A stretch of DNA of 64,000 nucleotides from an uncultured Carboxylicivirga sp. (GCA_947491945.1 CANLLN010000004.1:62001-126000); one strand, 5' to 3'; positions 24,624 to 38,324 are shown, counted from the first letter of the stretch. Program-made: numbers and translations. Notes: generated from the letters alone by a model not told the origin.

Positions 24624-26072
24624 GAATACACTTTCCAATGCTTCATCCGGCCGGATGATATTATAGTCTTTCCAGAACTCCTGGTCAGTTTCTGTGATTT
24701 GATCGGACAGCACATAATTTGATTTGTAGCGCTCAGAGGGCTTGAACTTATACTGTTTATTGATTTCGCAATCGCTTATAAGTAATTCGCTCACTGCTGT
24801 AAACACTGAGTTAATACGCTGTCTTTTATCGTTTATTTTAATCACCACTTCACCTCTCACACGGTTCACAATCCACTTTGTGTTAAGGGATCGATAGTCA
24901 ATGAAGTAAGTGGCTTGTAGGGGTTTTACCTTTATTTTTCCTGATGTTTTTCGGATGAGTGTTTTTCCACTGCTTTTAAGCGCTTTTCGTGTGAGTTGAA
25001 ATTCACTGCGGAGCAGGGTGAAGTGTTGGGTATGAACATATAATATACCACTATAAAGCAAGTCGCCATTATCGTTGATAGGGCGGAATCTTATCTTATA
25101 AACCAGTTCGTCGTTTAACACTGCCATACCATCGTAGACATATTTGTATAACTGATTATCATCTGGGTAAAAGTCCTGATAGCGTGCAATATCGATGCGT
25201 GAAAATTGAAAAGGACCCCCTTCGAGTTTAAAATCAACGAAGTTCATTTGCTGCAAGTCGTTCTTTTTACGCCCTTTAATAAACTTTACACGTTCCAGGT
25301 TGGCCGGGCGCATATATCCGGGTTTCAGGATGTGGACAATGGCTTCTGATACCTGAACGTAGTGGCCATCCTGCTGTATTGTCTCACGGAAAAATCCTTC
25401 CAGCAGGGTTTGTTCATCGAAGTAATTAAGGCTCTGATGGCTGCGTACCTTGTCAATTATGATATTGGGATCTTTATAGCTTACTTCAACTTCTGCCAGC
25501 CTGATGGAGGTAGGGTGCATATGAACCTCAATAAGTGAGTCATTACCGGGGATAGTCAGTGTATGCGAGTTGTAGCCCAGAAAGGAAAAGGTGAGCTCCT
25601 CCCCGGTGTAGGAGGGTGGCAGCTTAAATTCGTACTGCCCCTGGCTGTTAGTAATCGATCCAAGCGGCTTGCCGGCAACGGCTATGTTGACCAGTGGCAA
25701 TGGCTGATGATCCTGTGCATCATAAACGGTACCCGTAATTACCAGTGACTTTTTCTGTATTTCCGGCGCTTCTTTTTCACCAATGATGATTTGTCCATTT
25801 AGAAAGCTGATCTCTACCTTGTGATGCTTAAGTACTTCTTGCACTATGTGCAGGGCATGTTTATTCGTAATATTTACATTAACCAGGCTATCGTGTGCAA
25901 TGGCATTTACATCATAGGCAATGGCAATATTGGTTCTATTGCTGAGGGTGTCAAAGAGCGCTTCGATGGAAATAGAGTCGATCCTCACACTAGTTATTTG
26001 TGCTTTACACAGGGGCAGAAAGCATAAGAAGTAAAGGCACCAACACGTTTTACTTATGATATGCTTTTTCAT
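24615..26072 (-). CDS. STN plus carboxypeptidase-like regulatory domain protein, envelope
   Basis: 485 residues. Signal peptide (about 1-24), then an STN (secretin/TonB N-terminal) domain (about 30-98, with IDSISIEALFDTLSN and the GQIIIG end), a carboxypeptidase-D-like Ig domain (about 110-195: ITGTVYDAQDHQPLPLVNIAV, GSITNSQGQYEF), and a ~290-residue region without TonB plug or barrel features. Its first two domains are those of SusC-type receptors, but the receptor itself is missing. It is the third gene of the sigma-FecR cluster, 94 bp after the FecR gene, in the position where a TonB receptor would be. It may pass a signal to FecR through its STN domain (inference). Confidence 0.8.
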   Translation of the reverse strand: MKKHIISKTCWCLYFLCFLPLCKAQITSVRIDSISIEALFDTLSNRTNIAIAYDVNAIAHDSLVNVNITNKHALHIVQEVLKHHKVEISFLNGQIIIGEKEAPEIQKKSLVITGTVYDAQDHQPLPLVNIAVAGKPLGSITNSQGQYEFKLPPSYTGEELTFSFLGYNSHTLTIPGNDSLIEVHMHPTSIRLAEVEVSYKDPNIIIDKVRSHQSLNYFDEQTLLEGFFRETIQQDGHYVQVSEAIVHILKPGYMRPANLERVKFIKGRKKNDLQQMNFVDFKLEGGPFQFSRIDIARYQDFYPDDNQLYKYVYDGMAVLNDELVYKIRFRPINDNGDLLYSGILYVHTQHFTLLRSEFQLTRKALKSSGKTLIRKTSGKIKVKPLQATYFIDYRSLNTKWIVNRVRGEVVIKINDKRQRINSVFTAVSELLISDCEINKQYKFKPSERYKSNYVLSDQITETDQEFWKDYNIIRPDEALESVFKK

Positions 26073-26166
26073 TCGCAGGATAGAATAGGGTTGTTATCAG
26101 CTATAATTTCAGGCTATACAAGGTAGCCTTTTTCTTTTAATAATTGTAGGCATATACGATACTAAT

Positions 26167-27135
26167 TTAGTGCATACGATGAATATAATATACCTTGTTT
26201 TGTTTGGTGTATTCCAGATTAAAGGTCGTACAAACCGATTGCAAGACGTGCTCCAGCGAGTGCTGACTAAAGTTACCGTTAAATAGTTTTTCATCAGCAT
26301 CAATGCCGTCGTTGAGCTGAATTGTAATGTGATAGCTAGACTCTATGGTGCGAAATACCTCGTGCAGGGTTGTATTGTCAAACTCGAGCTTTTGCGTTTT
26401 CCAGGCTTGATAATTGTCTGATTTCAGTTTGTGTTTAGTTAAAATTTTCGAGTGGTTTGAATAATTAACGGCATCACCGGCGGTTAATATTATATTGTCA
26501 TCGTTAATGCGCGAGTCTACACGGACTGTACCACTGGCTACCGACACCTCGCTGTTATTGGCTCCTTTGTAGGCTTTCACATTAAAGGAAGTACCTAATA
26601 CTCGAATATTAAGCTGTTTCGTTTCGATGATAAACGGCTGTTTGGGGTTGGGTGTCACATCAAAGAAAGCCTCACCCTCAAGTTGAACAATGCGTGATGT
26701 GCGCTTGAATTTTTTGGGGTAAGTCAATGTGCTGCCATAGTTCAGATCTACCTTGCTGCCATCGGGCAGGGTAATTGTTTGTGTAGCCTGCGCTGTAGTA
26801 ATGCTCATGGTATGCCTGTTGTTGTACAGGGTAAAAAAGAAGGTGCCCACCAATAAAACTATCACAGCGGCGGCAGCCGACACCATAGTCATGCGGCGAA
26901 ACAGAGGTTGTTTTGAACTTAGCTGTGGCTTTACCTTATCCCATGCGCCATTGGTGTCGATGCTTTGTAGTGCCTGGGCATAATGGGCATCACCCCACAG
27001 CTTTCTCATCTGTTTCTCAATGTTAGGATTGTCCGCCAGTTGATCCTGTAGCTGCTCGTGTTCGGCCTTGCTCAGCTCCCCTGATACATCTTTGGCCAAT
27101 AGGTGCCAGTTAATATTGTTATCGTTCTTCTTCAT
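26167..27135 (-). CDS. FecR-family anti-sigma factor
   Basis: 322 residues. A cytoplasmic N-terminal part of about 80 residues binds the sigma factor, one transmembrane helix follows (about 85-108, TMVSAAAAVIVLLVGTFFF), then the periplasmic FecR domain (TITLPDGSKVDLNYGSTLTYPKKF, VQLEGEAFFDV) and the DUF4974 tail (LEFDNTTLHEVFRTIESSYHITI). FecR proteins hold the partner ECF sigma until a surface signal is received. The gene begins 22 bp after the sigma gene. Confidence 0.93.
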   Translation of the reverse strand: MKKNDNNINWHLLAKDVSGELSKAEHEQLQDQLADNPNIEKQMRKLWGDAHYAQALQSIDTNGAWDKVKPQLSSKQPLFRRMTMVSAAAAVIVLLVGTFFFTLYNNRHTMSITTAQATQTITLPDGSKVDLNYGSTLTYPKKFKRTSRIVQLEGEAFFDVTPNPKQPFIIETKQLNIRVLGTSFNVKAYKGANNSEVSVASGTVRVDSRINDDNIILTAGDAVNYSNHSKILTKHKLKSDNYQAWKTQKLEFDNTTLHEVFRTIESSYHITIQLNDGIDADEKLFNGNFSQHSLEHVLQSVCTTFNLEYTKQNKVYYIHRMH

Positions 27136-27157
27136 GGCTCGTTTCTTCAGTGTTACA

Positions 27158-27742
27158 TTAAAGCAATAACAGCAGGGTAATGCCTGCCAGCAGCTGCTTT
27201 TTTAAAGGCTGTAACTGTTCGCGTAAATATTTTAGCGCCTTGCCCATTTGTACTTCTACTGTTTTGGGCGAAATGTTGAGTTTTTCAGCAATCTCTCTGT
27301 ATTTGAGACCATCCATACGACTCATCTTAAATATTTTTTGACGCTGCTCGGGCAGTTCGTCAATTACCTTGTTGATGCGCTGCAGATATACGTTTTCGCT
27401 AAAAGACATTAATATCGCATCGTTATTATGGGCCTGTTCTTTCTCAAAGGCTCTTACTACTTGCCGGTGTTTTAGTTCGTTGGTACACCTATTGCGCACT
27501 GTTACCACCAAAAAGCCGCGTAAAGACCTAATATCTAACTTTTTTCTTTTTTCCCACATCTGAACAAAAACACTTTGTACAACGCTCTCCGACAGGTCTC
27601 TGTCAATTAGGTACTTTTGGGCCAGCAGCACCAGGTGGGCATAGTAATTCTTAAAGACTAATTCGAAAGCCTGTTCATCGCCTTCTTTAATCTTGGATAA
27701 AAGCACTGCATCCTGTATGTTACCGCCAGACTGTGTGGTCAT
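27158..27742 (-). CDS. RNA polymerase ECF-type sigma factor
   Basis: 194 residues from the ATG at 27742; a longer frame to 27793 would need a TTG start. Region 2 (EQAFELVFKNYYAHLVLLAQKYL, VFVQMWEKRKKL) and region 4 (VIDELPEQRQKIFKMSRMDGLKYREIAEKLNISPKTVEVQM) are clear. The hydrophobic C-terminal tail (LAGITLLLLL) is typical of Bacteroidota FecI-type sigmas. Its target genes are likely the downstream cluster and possibly others. It lies 98 bp after the LamG-EEP gene on the same strand. Confidence 0.92.
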   Translation of the reverse strand: MTTQSGGNIQDAVLLSKIKEGDEQAFELVFKNYYAHLVLLAQKYLIDRDLSESVVQSVFVQMWEKRKKLDIRSLRGFLVVTVRNRCTNELKHRQVVRAFEKEQAHNNDAILMSFSENVYLQRINKVIDELPEQRQKIFKMSRMDGLKYREIAEKLNISPKTVEVQMGKALKYLREQLQPLKKQLLAGITLLLLL

Positions 27743-27840
27743 CTGCAATGGGTTTATTAAAGGACATTTCGAAAGAATTTTTCCCTTACCCAATTTACAT
27801 ATTTTTTATGAGCTGCCTAGTGTTGGTGGTGTAATAGTAT

Positions 27841-29406
27841 CTAATCCAGCCATTTGAAAGTAGTGATTAGAGCGGCGTGGTCAGAAGGGAAGCCTTTGGG
27901 GTGTTGGTCGATGATGGCAGCATCTTTTGCCTGCAGCTTATCGCCCTTGAAGTATATATAGCTGGTTCTGTTCTTCATAATGGTACTTAACCTTGGCGAG
28001 TGGGTATAACCAAAGTGTGTAGTTTCATCGGGGTGGAGCAGTCTGAAGGCGTCACTAAAGCCTTGTTCTTCCATCATTTTGCTTACGGGATAGGCTATAC
28101 TCAGTCCGTAGTTGTGACGCGCATTGGCGCTTGTCCAGTCTAGGTGGGAGCCACTGCTGAAGTTACCCCCCATGATGATGGGCGTGCTATTGGCCTCTTT
28201 AATCCGATGCTTCAGCTCGCTGAGTATAAATTGTGCCTCACGGCCGCGAGTCTCCGTTTCTTTAAGCACAATGGAGTCGGCATGGGCTGATCCTGATTGT
28301 ATATATTCCGACATATCCGGTTCTTCGCTGAGGCTGATAGGGCATGCCAATAGGGTGTGGTCAGCGTCCAGCAGTAGTTCAATGCATCCGCTTTTATCGG
28401 CCTGAAATAATGGGTGGCTGTTGCCAAAGGGAAAACGGCTGAGCACACACAGGTTATTGCTGCACTGATACAGTCGGTAGTTGATCGCATCAGCAATGAG
28501 CACGCCGGTGCTGCCGCTCTCCTGAAGAAAAATCAGGTCGGGGTTGGCTTGTTTAATGAGTGTGATGATGCGCTGCGGTCCCACGTAGCGTCCGTCGTGT
28601 GTACCACCCTCCCAAAGATTCCAGCTCATCACCTTCAGTTCCTTCTTTATTTTATTGTGCCTGAAGGGTTTATTAATGCGCTGCTTGTATAGTGATCGTA
28701 TTGTGTTTTCATCAAGTACTTTAGACCAGATATTTAGCTCGTCAATCCGACCATTAAAAAGGTCTTTGGGTGTACGCTGCCGTCCATTGGTGCCAATGTG
28801 TATAAAAGGCGTATTAATGTGTAATGCACTTTCAGGTAGATGGTAGATAGCTACGTTTTTACCATCGTAGTAAAGGCGTGTTTCGCGTCTGGCAAAATCA
28901 TTGGTCAAAGCTAAAAGGTGCCACTGTTCGTCGTTAATGCGCTGTTTTGCTGTGGGTTTGTACTCCCAGGTGTTGTCGCCGTCACTATGAATCCAAGCCC
29001 ATGCTCCATTGCTTTGTGTTTCTATGGTCCAGCCTCTAGTGCCTGTTGAGTCAGAACGAGTATGCGACAGGATGGTGTAGGCCTCCGGGTCTTCAGGGTG
29101 CTTTTGTACCCAAAATGCAAGGGTGTAGCCGGCATAGTCGTTGAGTGAAAAATTATCTTTCAGCTTAATGGATAATGCCTGACGGTGACGAGCTGTAAGC
29201 GACAGGTCGAGGCAGGTGTCTTTTGATGAGTGTGCATAAGCTACTGCTTGCGGGCCATAGATGGCCGTTTTGACCATTCCCGTGTTCTTTAACGAATTGT
29301 TAAAGGCATAAGCAATTAAAGGCTTACTAACCGATACTTTATTCTCACAGGCAGCCAGGATTGTGAGCAGGAAGGCTGTGAGCAGTAGCTTTGTTATAAC
29401 ATTCAT
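27841..29406 (-). CDS. Lipoprotein with LamG and degraded endonuclease/exonuclease/phosphatase domains
   Basis: 521 residues. Lipoprotein signal with lipobox LAAC (Cys20); LamG/concanavalin-like domain (about 35-250, with FNGRIDELNIWSKVL); EEP domain (about 258-521). The fold landmarks MSWNLWEGG, FLQESGS and FPSDHAALITTF are present. Two acidic or polar metal-site positions are changed: the usual GGDFN-x-x-SHLDW reads GGNFSSGSHLDW, and the usual RIDYIYYKG reads RTSYIYFKG. Catalysis is therefore doubtful. The gene starts 5 bp after the hybrid kinase stop, so it is probably its operon partner. The exposed surface location suggests a binding rather than a nuclease role (inference). Confidence 0.8.
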   Translation of the reverse strand: MNVITKLLLTAFLLTILAACENKVSVSKPLIAYAFNNSLKNTGMVKTAIYGPQAVAYAHSSKDTCLDLSLTARHRQALSIKLKDNFSLNDYAGYTLAFWVQKHPEDPEAYTILSHTRSDSTGTRGWTIETQSNGAWAWIHSDGDNTWEYKPTAKQRINDEQWHLLALTNDFARRETRLYYDGKNVAIYHLPESALHINTPFIHIGTNGRQRTPKDLFNGRIDELNIWSKVLDENTIRSLYKQRINKPFRHNKIKKELKVMSWNLWEGGTHDGRYVGPQRIITLIKQANPDLIFLQESGSTGVLIADAINYRLYQCSNNLCVLSRFPFGNSHPLFQADKSGCIELLLDADHTLLACPISLSEEPDMSEYIQSGSAHADSIVLKETETRGREAQFILSELKHRIKEANSTPIIMGGNFSSGSHLDWTSANARHNYGLSIAYPVSKMMEEQGFSDAFRLLHPDETTHFGYTHSPRLSTIMKNRTSYIYFKGDKLQAKDAAIIDQHPKGFPSDHAALITTFKWLD

Positions 29407-29411
29407 ACCAT

Positions 29412-33740
<4,329 letters not shown>

Positions 33741-33770
33741 GAAGTGTATGTTTTCGCAATTATTGGGCAT

Positions 33771-33800
33771 TAAAGATAAGAACATTTTGAGCGCCTCAAA
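33771..33800 (-). promoter_or_regulatory. Promoter of the hybrid kinase operon
   Basis: On the minus strand, TTTG (33797-33800) - 18 bp - TATCTTTA (33771-33778), one mismatch from consensus, 30 bp before the ATG at 33740. Confidence 0.6.
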
Positions 33801-33862
33801 AAACGGAGCTTTTTTTAAAAAATTCGTGTGCTGCTGTGTGATATTATTTGGGGATGCTTTAT

Positions 33863-33870
33863 TACATTTG
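33863..33870 (+). promoter_or_regulatory. -7 box for the GHL10 gene
   Basis: TACATTTG on the plus strand, 19 bp before the ATG at 33890. It is divergent from the kinase promoter about 60 bp away. Confidence 0.5.
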
Positions 33871-33889
33871 ACAAACATTTTAATTAATC

Positions 33890-35404
33890 ATGTCAATTAG
33901 CACTTCAAGCCCGGTTTATTTTCGTTCATTCCCAATTATGCTTTGGCTTTTTATGATGGTATTTCATACGTCCGTTGCACAGTATGAAAAACATGAAATG
34001 CGAGGTGTTTGGGTGGCCACCGTGGCTAATATTGACTGGCCCAGCAGACCCGGCCTTAAGGTTAAGGAGCAAAAGCAAGAGGTTAGGAATATTATTAATC
34101 ATTGCAAAGCATTGGGGCTAAATACGATATTTTTACAAGTACGTCCGGCATCTGATGTGTTGTACCGATCACGTTTGGAGCCCTGGTCGAAAGTGCTGAC
34201 GGGTGAGGCCGGTAAAAGACCGGGTTATGATCCCTTGCAATACTGGCTGGAGCAGGCTCATCAGCAGGGGCTTGAACTCCATGCGTGGATTAATCCCTAT
34301 CGTGCTGCTTTGAACCAGAAGGATCCGCTGCCACCGATGCACCCCTACCATCAAAGGCCGGATATGTTTGTGGAGTACGGAGGTAAGCTGTATTACAATC
34401 CCGGGCACCCTCAGGCCAATGTGCACATTAATCGGGTGGTGAAGGAGCTGATCGAAAATTATGATATTGATGGCATTCACATGGATGATTATTTTTATCC
34501 TTACCCTATTCAGGGAGAAGTATTTCCTGATTCAGTTTGTTTTGAAAAATATGGACAGTCTTTTGAGGATATCAATGCCTGGCGTCGTCATAATGTGAAT
34601 GAAACAGTACAATCCATCAGGAGCACAATAAAAACCAGCAAGCCCTGGCTGGCCTTTGGCATCAGTCCGTTTGGGGTGTGGCGCAATAAGTCCGATGATC
34701 CAAGGGGCTCGGAGTCGATGGCGGGCACAAGTAATTACGATGGCTTGCATGCGGATATTCTTCTGTGGATGGAGCGCAAATGGATTGATTATGTGGTACC
34801 ACAGCTGTATTGGGGAACCTCTCACACGGCAGCCAACTACAACAGTTTGTCAGCCTGGTGGGGTGCCAACCATAGCGAAGTGCCCGTATACATTGGTCAT
34901 GGTATTTATAAAATTGGCAGTGATAGGCCCGATTGGCAGGATCGCTATCAAATACCCCGTCAGCTGCAAAGGGTGCGCAGCCATCCTAACCTTAATGGAA
35001 GTGTTTATTTCAGCTATAAGCATTTTAAGCGCGATCTGATGGGCTTGCAGGATAGTCTTGCTAACCGCTACTACAGGGCAAAAGCGCTGGTGCCATCGAG
35101 CACAGCCCTTGAAGGAACCCGCAATGAAGCGACCATCACGCGCCTGAGAGCCGGACGGCGAAAGCTAAAATGGCGTAGCGATAAAGATGCATCAGTACGC
35201 AAATACATTATTTACCGTTATCGCCCCTTCGATGCCTTCAATATTGATGATCCATCCTTTATCTTCGATGTGGTGTATGACGATCGTTATAAGTTGCCAC
35301 GTGAATCATCCGGCAGCAGAAAAGTCTTTTTAGTGCGTGTGGCGGCTGTGGATGCCTACAATAATGAAGGACCCATCAGTGAGCCGGTGCGCATTAACTT
35401 TTAA
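33890..35404 (+). CDS. GHL10 family glycoside-hydrolase-like protein (DUF187), exported
   Basis: 504 residues. Signal peptide (about 1-30, ending TSVAQ), then a GHL10/DUF187 TIM-barrel domain (about 35-350) beginning with the signature HEMRGVWVATVANIDWPS and including GLNTIFLQVRPASDVLY, HAWINPYR and the acidic GIHMDDYFYPYP. The C-terminal ~100 residues look like a fibronectin-type beta domain. Characterised relatives include E. coli DigH, which cleaves denuded peptidoglycan glycan strands, so a periplasmic cell-wall role is plausible. It is divergent from the kinase operon and is followed by the SRPBCC gene 67 bp later. Confidence 0.88.
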   Translation: MSISTSSPVYFRSFPIMLWLFMMVFHTSVAQYEKHEMRGVWVATVANIDWPSRPGLKVKEQKQEVRNIINHCKALGLNTIFLQVRPASDVLYRSRLEPWSKVLTGEAGKRPGYDPLQYWLEQAHQQGLELHAWINPYRAALNQKDPLPPMHPYHQRPDMFVEYGGKLYYNPGHPQANVHINRVVKELIENYDIDGIHMDDYFYPYPIQGEVFPDSVCFEKYGQSFEDINAWRRHNVNETVQSIRSTIKTSKPWLAFGISPFGVWRNKSDDPRGSESMAGTSNYDGLHADILLWMERKWIDYVVPQLYWGTSHTAANYNSLSAWWGANHSEVPVYIGHGIYKIGSDRPDWQDRYQIPRQLQRVRSHPNLNGSVYFSYKHFKRDLMGLQDSLANRYYRAKALVPSSTALEGTRNEATITRLRAGRRKLKWRSDKDASVRKYIIYRYRPFDAFNIDDPSFIFDVVYDDRYKLPRESSGSRKVFLVRVAAVDAYNNEGPISEPVRINF

Positions 35405-35471
35405 TCTTTACTTGAATGCTAGTTTAAACTTAACTACCTTTTGTTTTTTAGTAATTTAAAGGATATTGGTT

Positions 35472-36470
35472 ATGGGTGTTGTGTTGCTGGTAATAGGTAT
35501 TATTGTGTTGTTGATTATTATCTGGCTGATGAGTATTGATGGCTCGTATCATGTAAAAAAATCAATTGAGATTAATGTGAGTCGTCAAAAGGCCTATGCC
35601 CAGATTGCCGATTTTACAAGCTGGCCTTTGTGGTCGCCATGGTTGTGCATGGAGCCGGGTGCGCGAGTGGAAGTAACGCAGGACGGCAAAGGAGTGGGCG
35701 CTGTTAATCGCTGGGAAGGTAAGCTGGTAGGCATTGGTGAGATTGAGCATTTGAATCTTAACGAGTCGGAGTCTATCGATCAGGAAATACGCTTTGTGAA
35801 ACCTTTCAAATCCAGGTCAGAAGTGTATTGGCGCTTTAATGTTGTGGGCGAGGGTTGCGAAGTGACCTGGGGCATGAGAGGAAAAATGCCTTTTCTGTTT
35901 AAATTTATGGCAAAAAAAGTGGCGCCGTGGATTGGTATGGATTATGAGCGGGGCCTAAAAATGCTCAAAGACTTGCTGGAGAAGGGGCATATTGCATCAT
36001 CTGTTCGTATTGATGGTGTTACCTCGCTAGATGCCTTTGACTTTCTGGCTATTAAAGCTTCCTGCCCTATGGCCAATGTGGGGGAATCAATGAAGGCTAC
36101 CTTTGCTCGTATTAGCACTTTCTGCGATGACAAGGCTTTGAATGTAGACAGTGCCTTTTCGATCTATCATAAGTTTGACTTTAGCGATCCGGAATGTACC
36201 TACTCATCCGGCGTTCCCCTTTCGTCAGTGATACGCCCGGGTGAGGGCTTTTATACTGATCGTTATCCTGAAATAAAGGCAGTTAAGGTTACATTTAAAG
36301 GGGATTATGAGCATTTGGGTAATGGATGGGCAGCCGCCTTTATGTATTTGCGTACGCAAAAATTAAAGCTCAATAAAAAGGTTGATCCCATTGAAATTTA
36401 TCTGAACGATCCCAGTCAGGAACCCGACCCGGCCAACTGGGAGACGGCCATTTACATCCCCATCAAGTAA
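35472..36470 (+). CDS. Membrane-anchored SRPBCC plus GyrI-like effector-binding protein
   Basis: 332 residues from the ATG at 35472; two extra codons upstream would need a TTG. One N-terminal membrane helix (about 1-22), a polyketide-cyclase/SRPBCC lipid-binding fold (about 28-165, with SIEINVSRQKAYAQIADFTSWPLWSPW), then a GyrI-like domain (about 175-332, with FDFLAIKASCPMANVGESM, EGFYTDRYPEIKAVKV and IEIYLNDP). GyrI-like domains bind small hydrophobic ligands. Both domains are ligand-binding folds, so a sensor or carrier at the inner membrane is likely; the ligand is unknown. Convergent with DUF3109. Confidence 0.82.
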   Translation: MGVVLLVIGIIVLLIIIWLMSIDGSYHVKKSIEINVSRQKAYAQIADFTSWPLWSPWLCMEPGARVEVTQDGKGVGAVNRWEGKLVGIGEIEHLNLNESESIDQEIRFVKPFKSRSEVYWRFNVVGEGCEVTWGMRGKMPFLFKFMAKKVAPWIGMDYERGLKMLKDLLEKGHIASSVRIDGVTSLDAFDFLAIKASCPMANVGESMKATFARISTFCDDKALNVDSAFSIYHKFDFSDPECTYSSGVPLSSVIRPGEGFYTDRYPEIKAVKVTFKGDYEHLGNGWAAAFMYLRTQKLKLNKKVDPIEIYLNDPSQEPDPANWETAIYIPIK

Positions 36471-36505
36471 AAATGTATTTTACCGCCTCTAAAGCCCGGC
36501 CTCTC

Positions 36506-37090
36506 TTATTTGAGCAGTCCTTGTTCTTTTAATGTTTTTTCAACATCCTCCATTTCGCGGTAGAAGGCTTCGCCGTATTTGCGTATGATAGGCTCTTTAA
36601 GAAACTTATAAACAGGTACTCCTAAATGACTTCCCAACTCACGGGCCGGATGACAGATGGGCCATGTGTGGTAGTTAAGGCCTTCGAAATCGGGATATTT
36701 GGCAACACGAATGGGGTAGAGATGACATGAAACCGGCTTTTTAAAGTCGATGAGTCCTTCCTGATGGGCTTTATCGATGGCACATTTACAAATTCCTTTT
36801 TCGTCAAAATATGTATAAACACATTCGCGACCATTGATGATGGGGGTTACCTTGTCGCCATCCGTATCCACTACCCATTTGCCGTGCTTTTCAATTTCGG
36901 CAATCGCTTTTTCGCTCAGATAGGGTTTAACAATGTGATAAATGTCTTCTAGAATTTGGGTCTCATCGTCTTCCAGAGGAGCCCCCGATTCACCTTCTAC
37001 ACAACAGTCTCCTTTGCACTTGTCGAGGTTACAGACAAAGCGTTTCTCAAATATATCAGTGCTAATTATCTTATCATCAATTTGAATCAT
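36506..37090 (-). CDS. DUF3109 family Cys-rich protein
   Basis: 194 residues, cytoplasmic. The N-terminal CNLDKCKGDCC motif, plus later cysteines in NGRECVYTYFDEKGICKCAID, KPVSCHLYPI and WPICHPAR, matches DUF3109, a YkgJ-like putative zinc or iron-sulfur cluster family. The function is unknown. It is monocistronic, with a good -7 box. Confidence 0.85.
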   Translation of the reverse strand: MIQIDDKIISTDIFEKRFVCNLDKCKGDCCVEGESGAPLEDDETQILEDIYHIVKPYLSEKAIAEIEKHGKWVVDTDGDKVTPIINGRECVYTYFDEKGICKCAIDKAHQEGLIDFKKPVSCHLYPIRVAKYPDFEGLNYHTWPICHPARELGSHLGVPVYKFLKEPIIRKYGEAFYREMEDVEKTLKEQGLLK

Positions 37091-37116
37091 CGGCCCATAT
37101 TATAATTAAAGTGGTG

Positions 37117-37124
37117 CAAAGATA
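37117..37124 (-). promoter_or_regulatory. -7 box for the DUF3109 gene
   Basis: TATCTTTG on the minus strand, 26 bp before the start codon at 37090. Confidence 0.55.
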
Positions 37125-37189
37125 GAAAAATAGCTGAAAGGCATTTCAATTCGTTTTGAGGTAACAGTATGTTGACTGTTTGTTTATGG

Positions 37190-38170
37190 CTAAACAAGCC
37201 CCATAAAGGTAAGTGCTATCAGTGCGATAAGGCCTATTAACCATACAAAACTATACATGATCCAAACCAGCGTCATTTTAAAAAAAGTGTTCACCCATTT
37301 TCGATCGTAAAGTTTTTTTGCTCCCACAATCTGGTAGGCTGGAACCAGTATGTATAGATATCCGAGCCAGCTTAGTGATTGATTTTTGAAAATGAGGTTA
37401 GCGGCAATTACAATGGCAGTGACGGTGAAGATGAATGAATGAATATTTAAGGCAAAGATCAAGTGACCAATGAAAAGTTTTCGGGTTCTGAAAAAGCTAA
37501 TCCACAAAAAGAAGGCAAAAATAGGCATGAACAAGAAAAGGGACCATGAAGTGAACTGATATAGTTTGTTGATATACACTTCAGGATAGTCCTTGATCAT
37601 CTTTGCTGTTTGGGCATACTTAGATTGATCATTCTCCATGGTGTTTTTAACATTGTCGATTAGTTGATCAATATCAGCTGAGTCCAGCCTGGAACTATCC
37701 ATCTCTGCCTTTATGTTTTTTCGTGCTGCCACATATATTGAGTCCTTACCTGTTTTGACTGAGTCTACAAGTGCTGATAATTCTTTTTTGTTGGTAGGTA
37801 AAGGGTTAGCGTTTTTAGTTTGTTTGTAGTTTTTGTTGATGGAATTGTTGGTTACGACCGACATTAGCAAAAACATAACAAAGCTGATGAATACATAAAA
37901 GCGAAACGGAGGCATGTAGCGTGCACGTTTACCAGCTAAAAAATCAAGCGTAAGTTGACCGGGCTTAAAAAGTACAGTTACCAGGGTTTTTAGCAACCGT
38001 GTATCGAAAGTGATAACAGTTCCCATAAAGTCGGCAATCATAAAACGAATGGGGCGCTCCAGTTCTTTAACTGATTGCCCGCAGTTGGAGCAAAACTTGC
38101 CGTTAAACTGTTGATAACAGTTTTTGCAAGTGATGAGTGGGGCATCAACGGGTTGATTAGGTTCAGTCAT
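37190..38170 (-). CDS. DUF3667 protein: zinc ribbon plus multi-pass membrane region
   Basis: 326 residues from the ATG at 38170. An in-frame upstream start at 38251 lies beyond the promoter and is rejected. A zinc ribbon (about 14-34, CKNCYQQFNGKFCSNCGQ) is followed by the family motif of DUF3667 (IRFMIADFMGTVITFDTRLLKTL, KPGQLTLDFLAGKRARYMPP) and about five membrane helices around a charged loop (about residues 120-205). It is an inner-membrane protein of unknown role. Confidence 0.85.
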   Translation of the reverse strand: MTEPNQPVDAPLITCKNCYQQFNGKFCSNCGQSVKELERPIRFMIADFMGTVITFDTRLLKTLVTVLFKPGQLTLDFLAGKRARYMPPFRFYVFISFVMFLLMSVVTNNSINKNYKQTKNANPLPTNKKELSALVDSVKTGKDSIYVAARKNIKAEMDSSRLDSADIDQLIDNVKNTMENDQSKYAQTAKMIKDYPEVYINKLYQFTSWSLFLFMPIFAFFLWISFFRTRKLFIGHLIFALNIHSFIFTVTAIVIAANLIFKNQSLSWLGYLYILVPAYQIVGAKKLYDRKWVNTFFKMTLVWIMYSFVWLIGLIALIALTFMGLV

Positions 38171-38196
38171 AGTTTTCGGTAGGATTATAATTGAAG

Positions 38197-38227
38197 CAAA
38201 AATAAATCTTATTGACACTTTATCAAA
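38197..38227 (-). promoter_or_regulatory. Promoter of the DUF3667 gene
   Basis: On the minus strand, TTTG (38224-38227) - 19 bp - TATTTTTG (38197-38204), 26 bp before the ATG at 38170. This fixes the start against the longer frame. Confidence 0.7.
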
Positions 38228-38274
38228 TATCCTGTTGTGTTTGCAATTCAAATATTAAGCATTGCCAAAGTGTA

Positions 38275-38302
38275 TTGCACCTTCTATTAATTACTAAATT
38301 TG
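38275..38302 (+). promoter_or_regulatory. Promoter of cobQ
   Basis: TAAATTTG at 38295-38302, 22 bp before the cobQ ATG, with a TTG at 38275-38277, 17 bp upstream of it. Confidence 0.5.
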
Positions 38303-38324
38303 GTCAAATTTTCACCTTTCGCTT

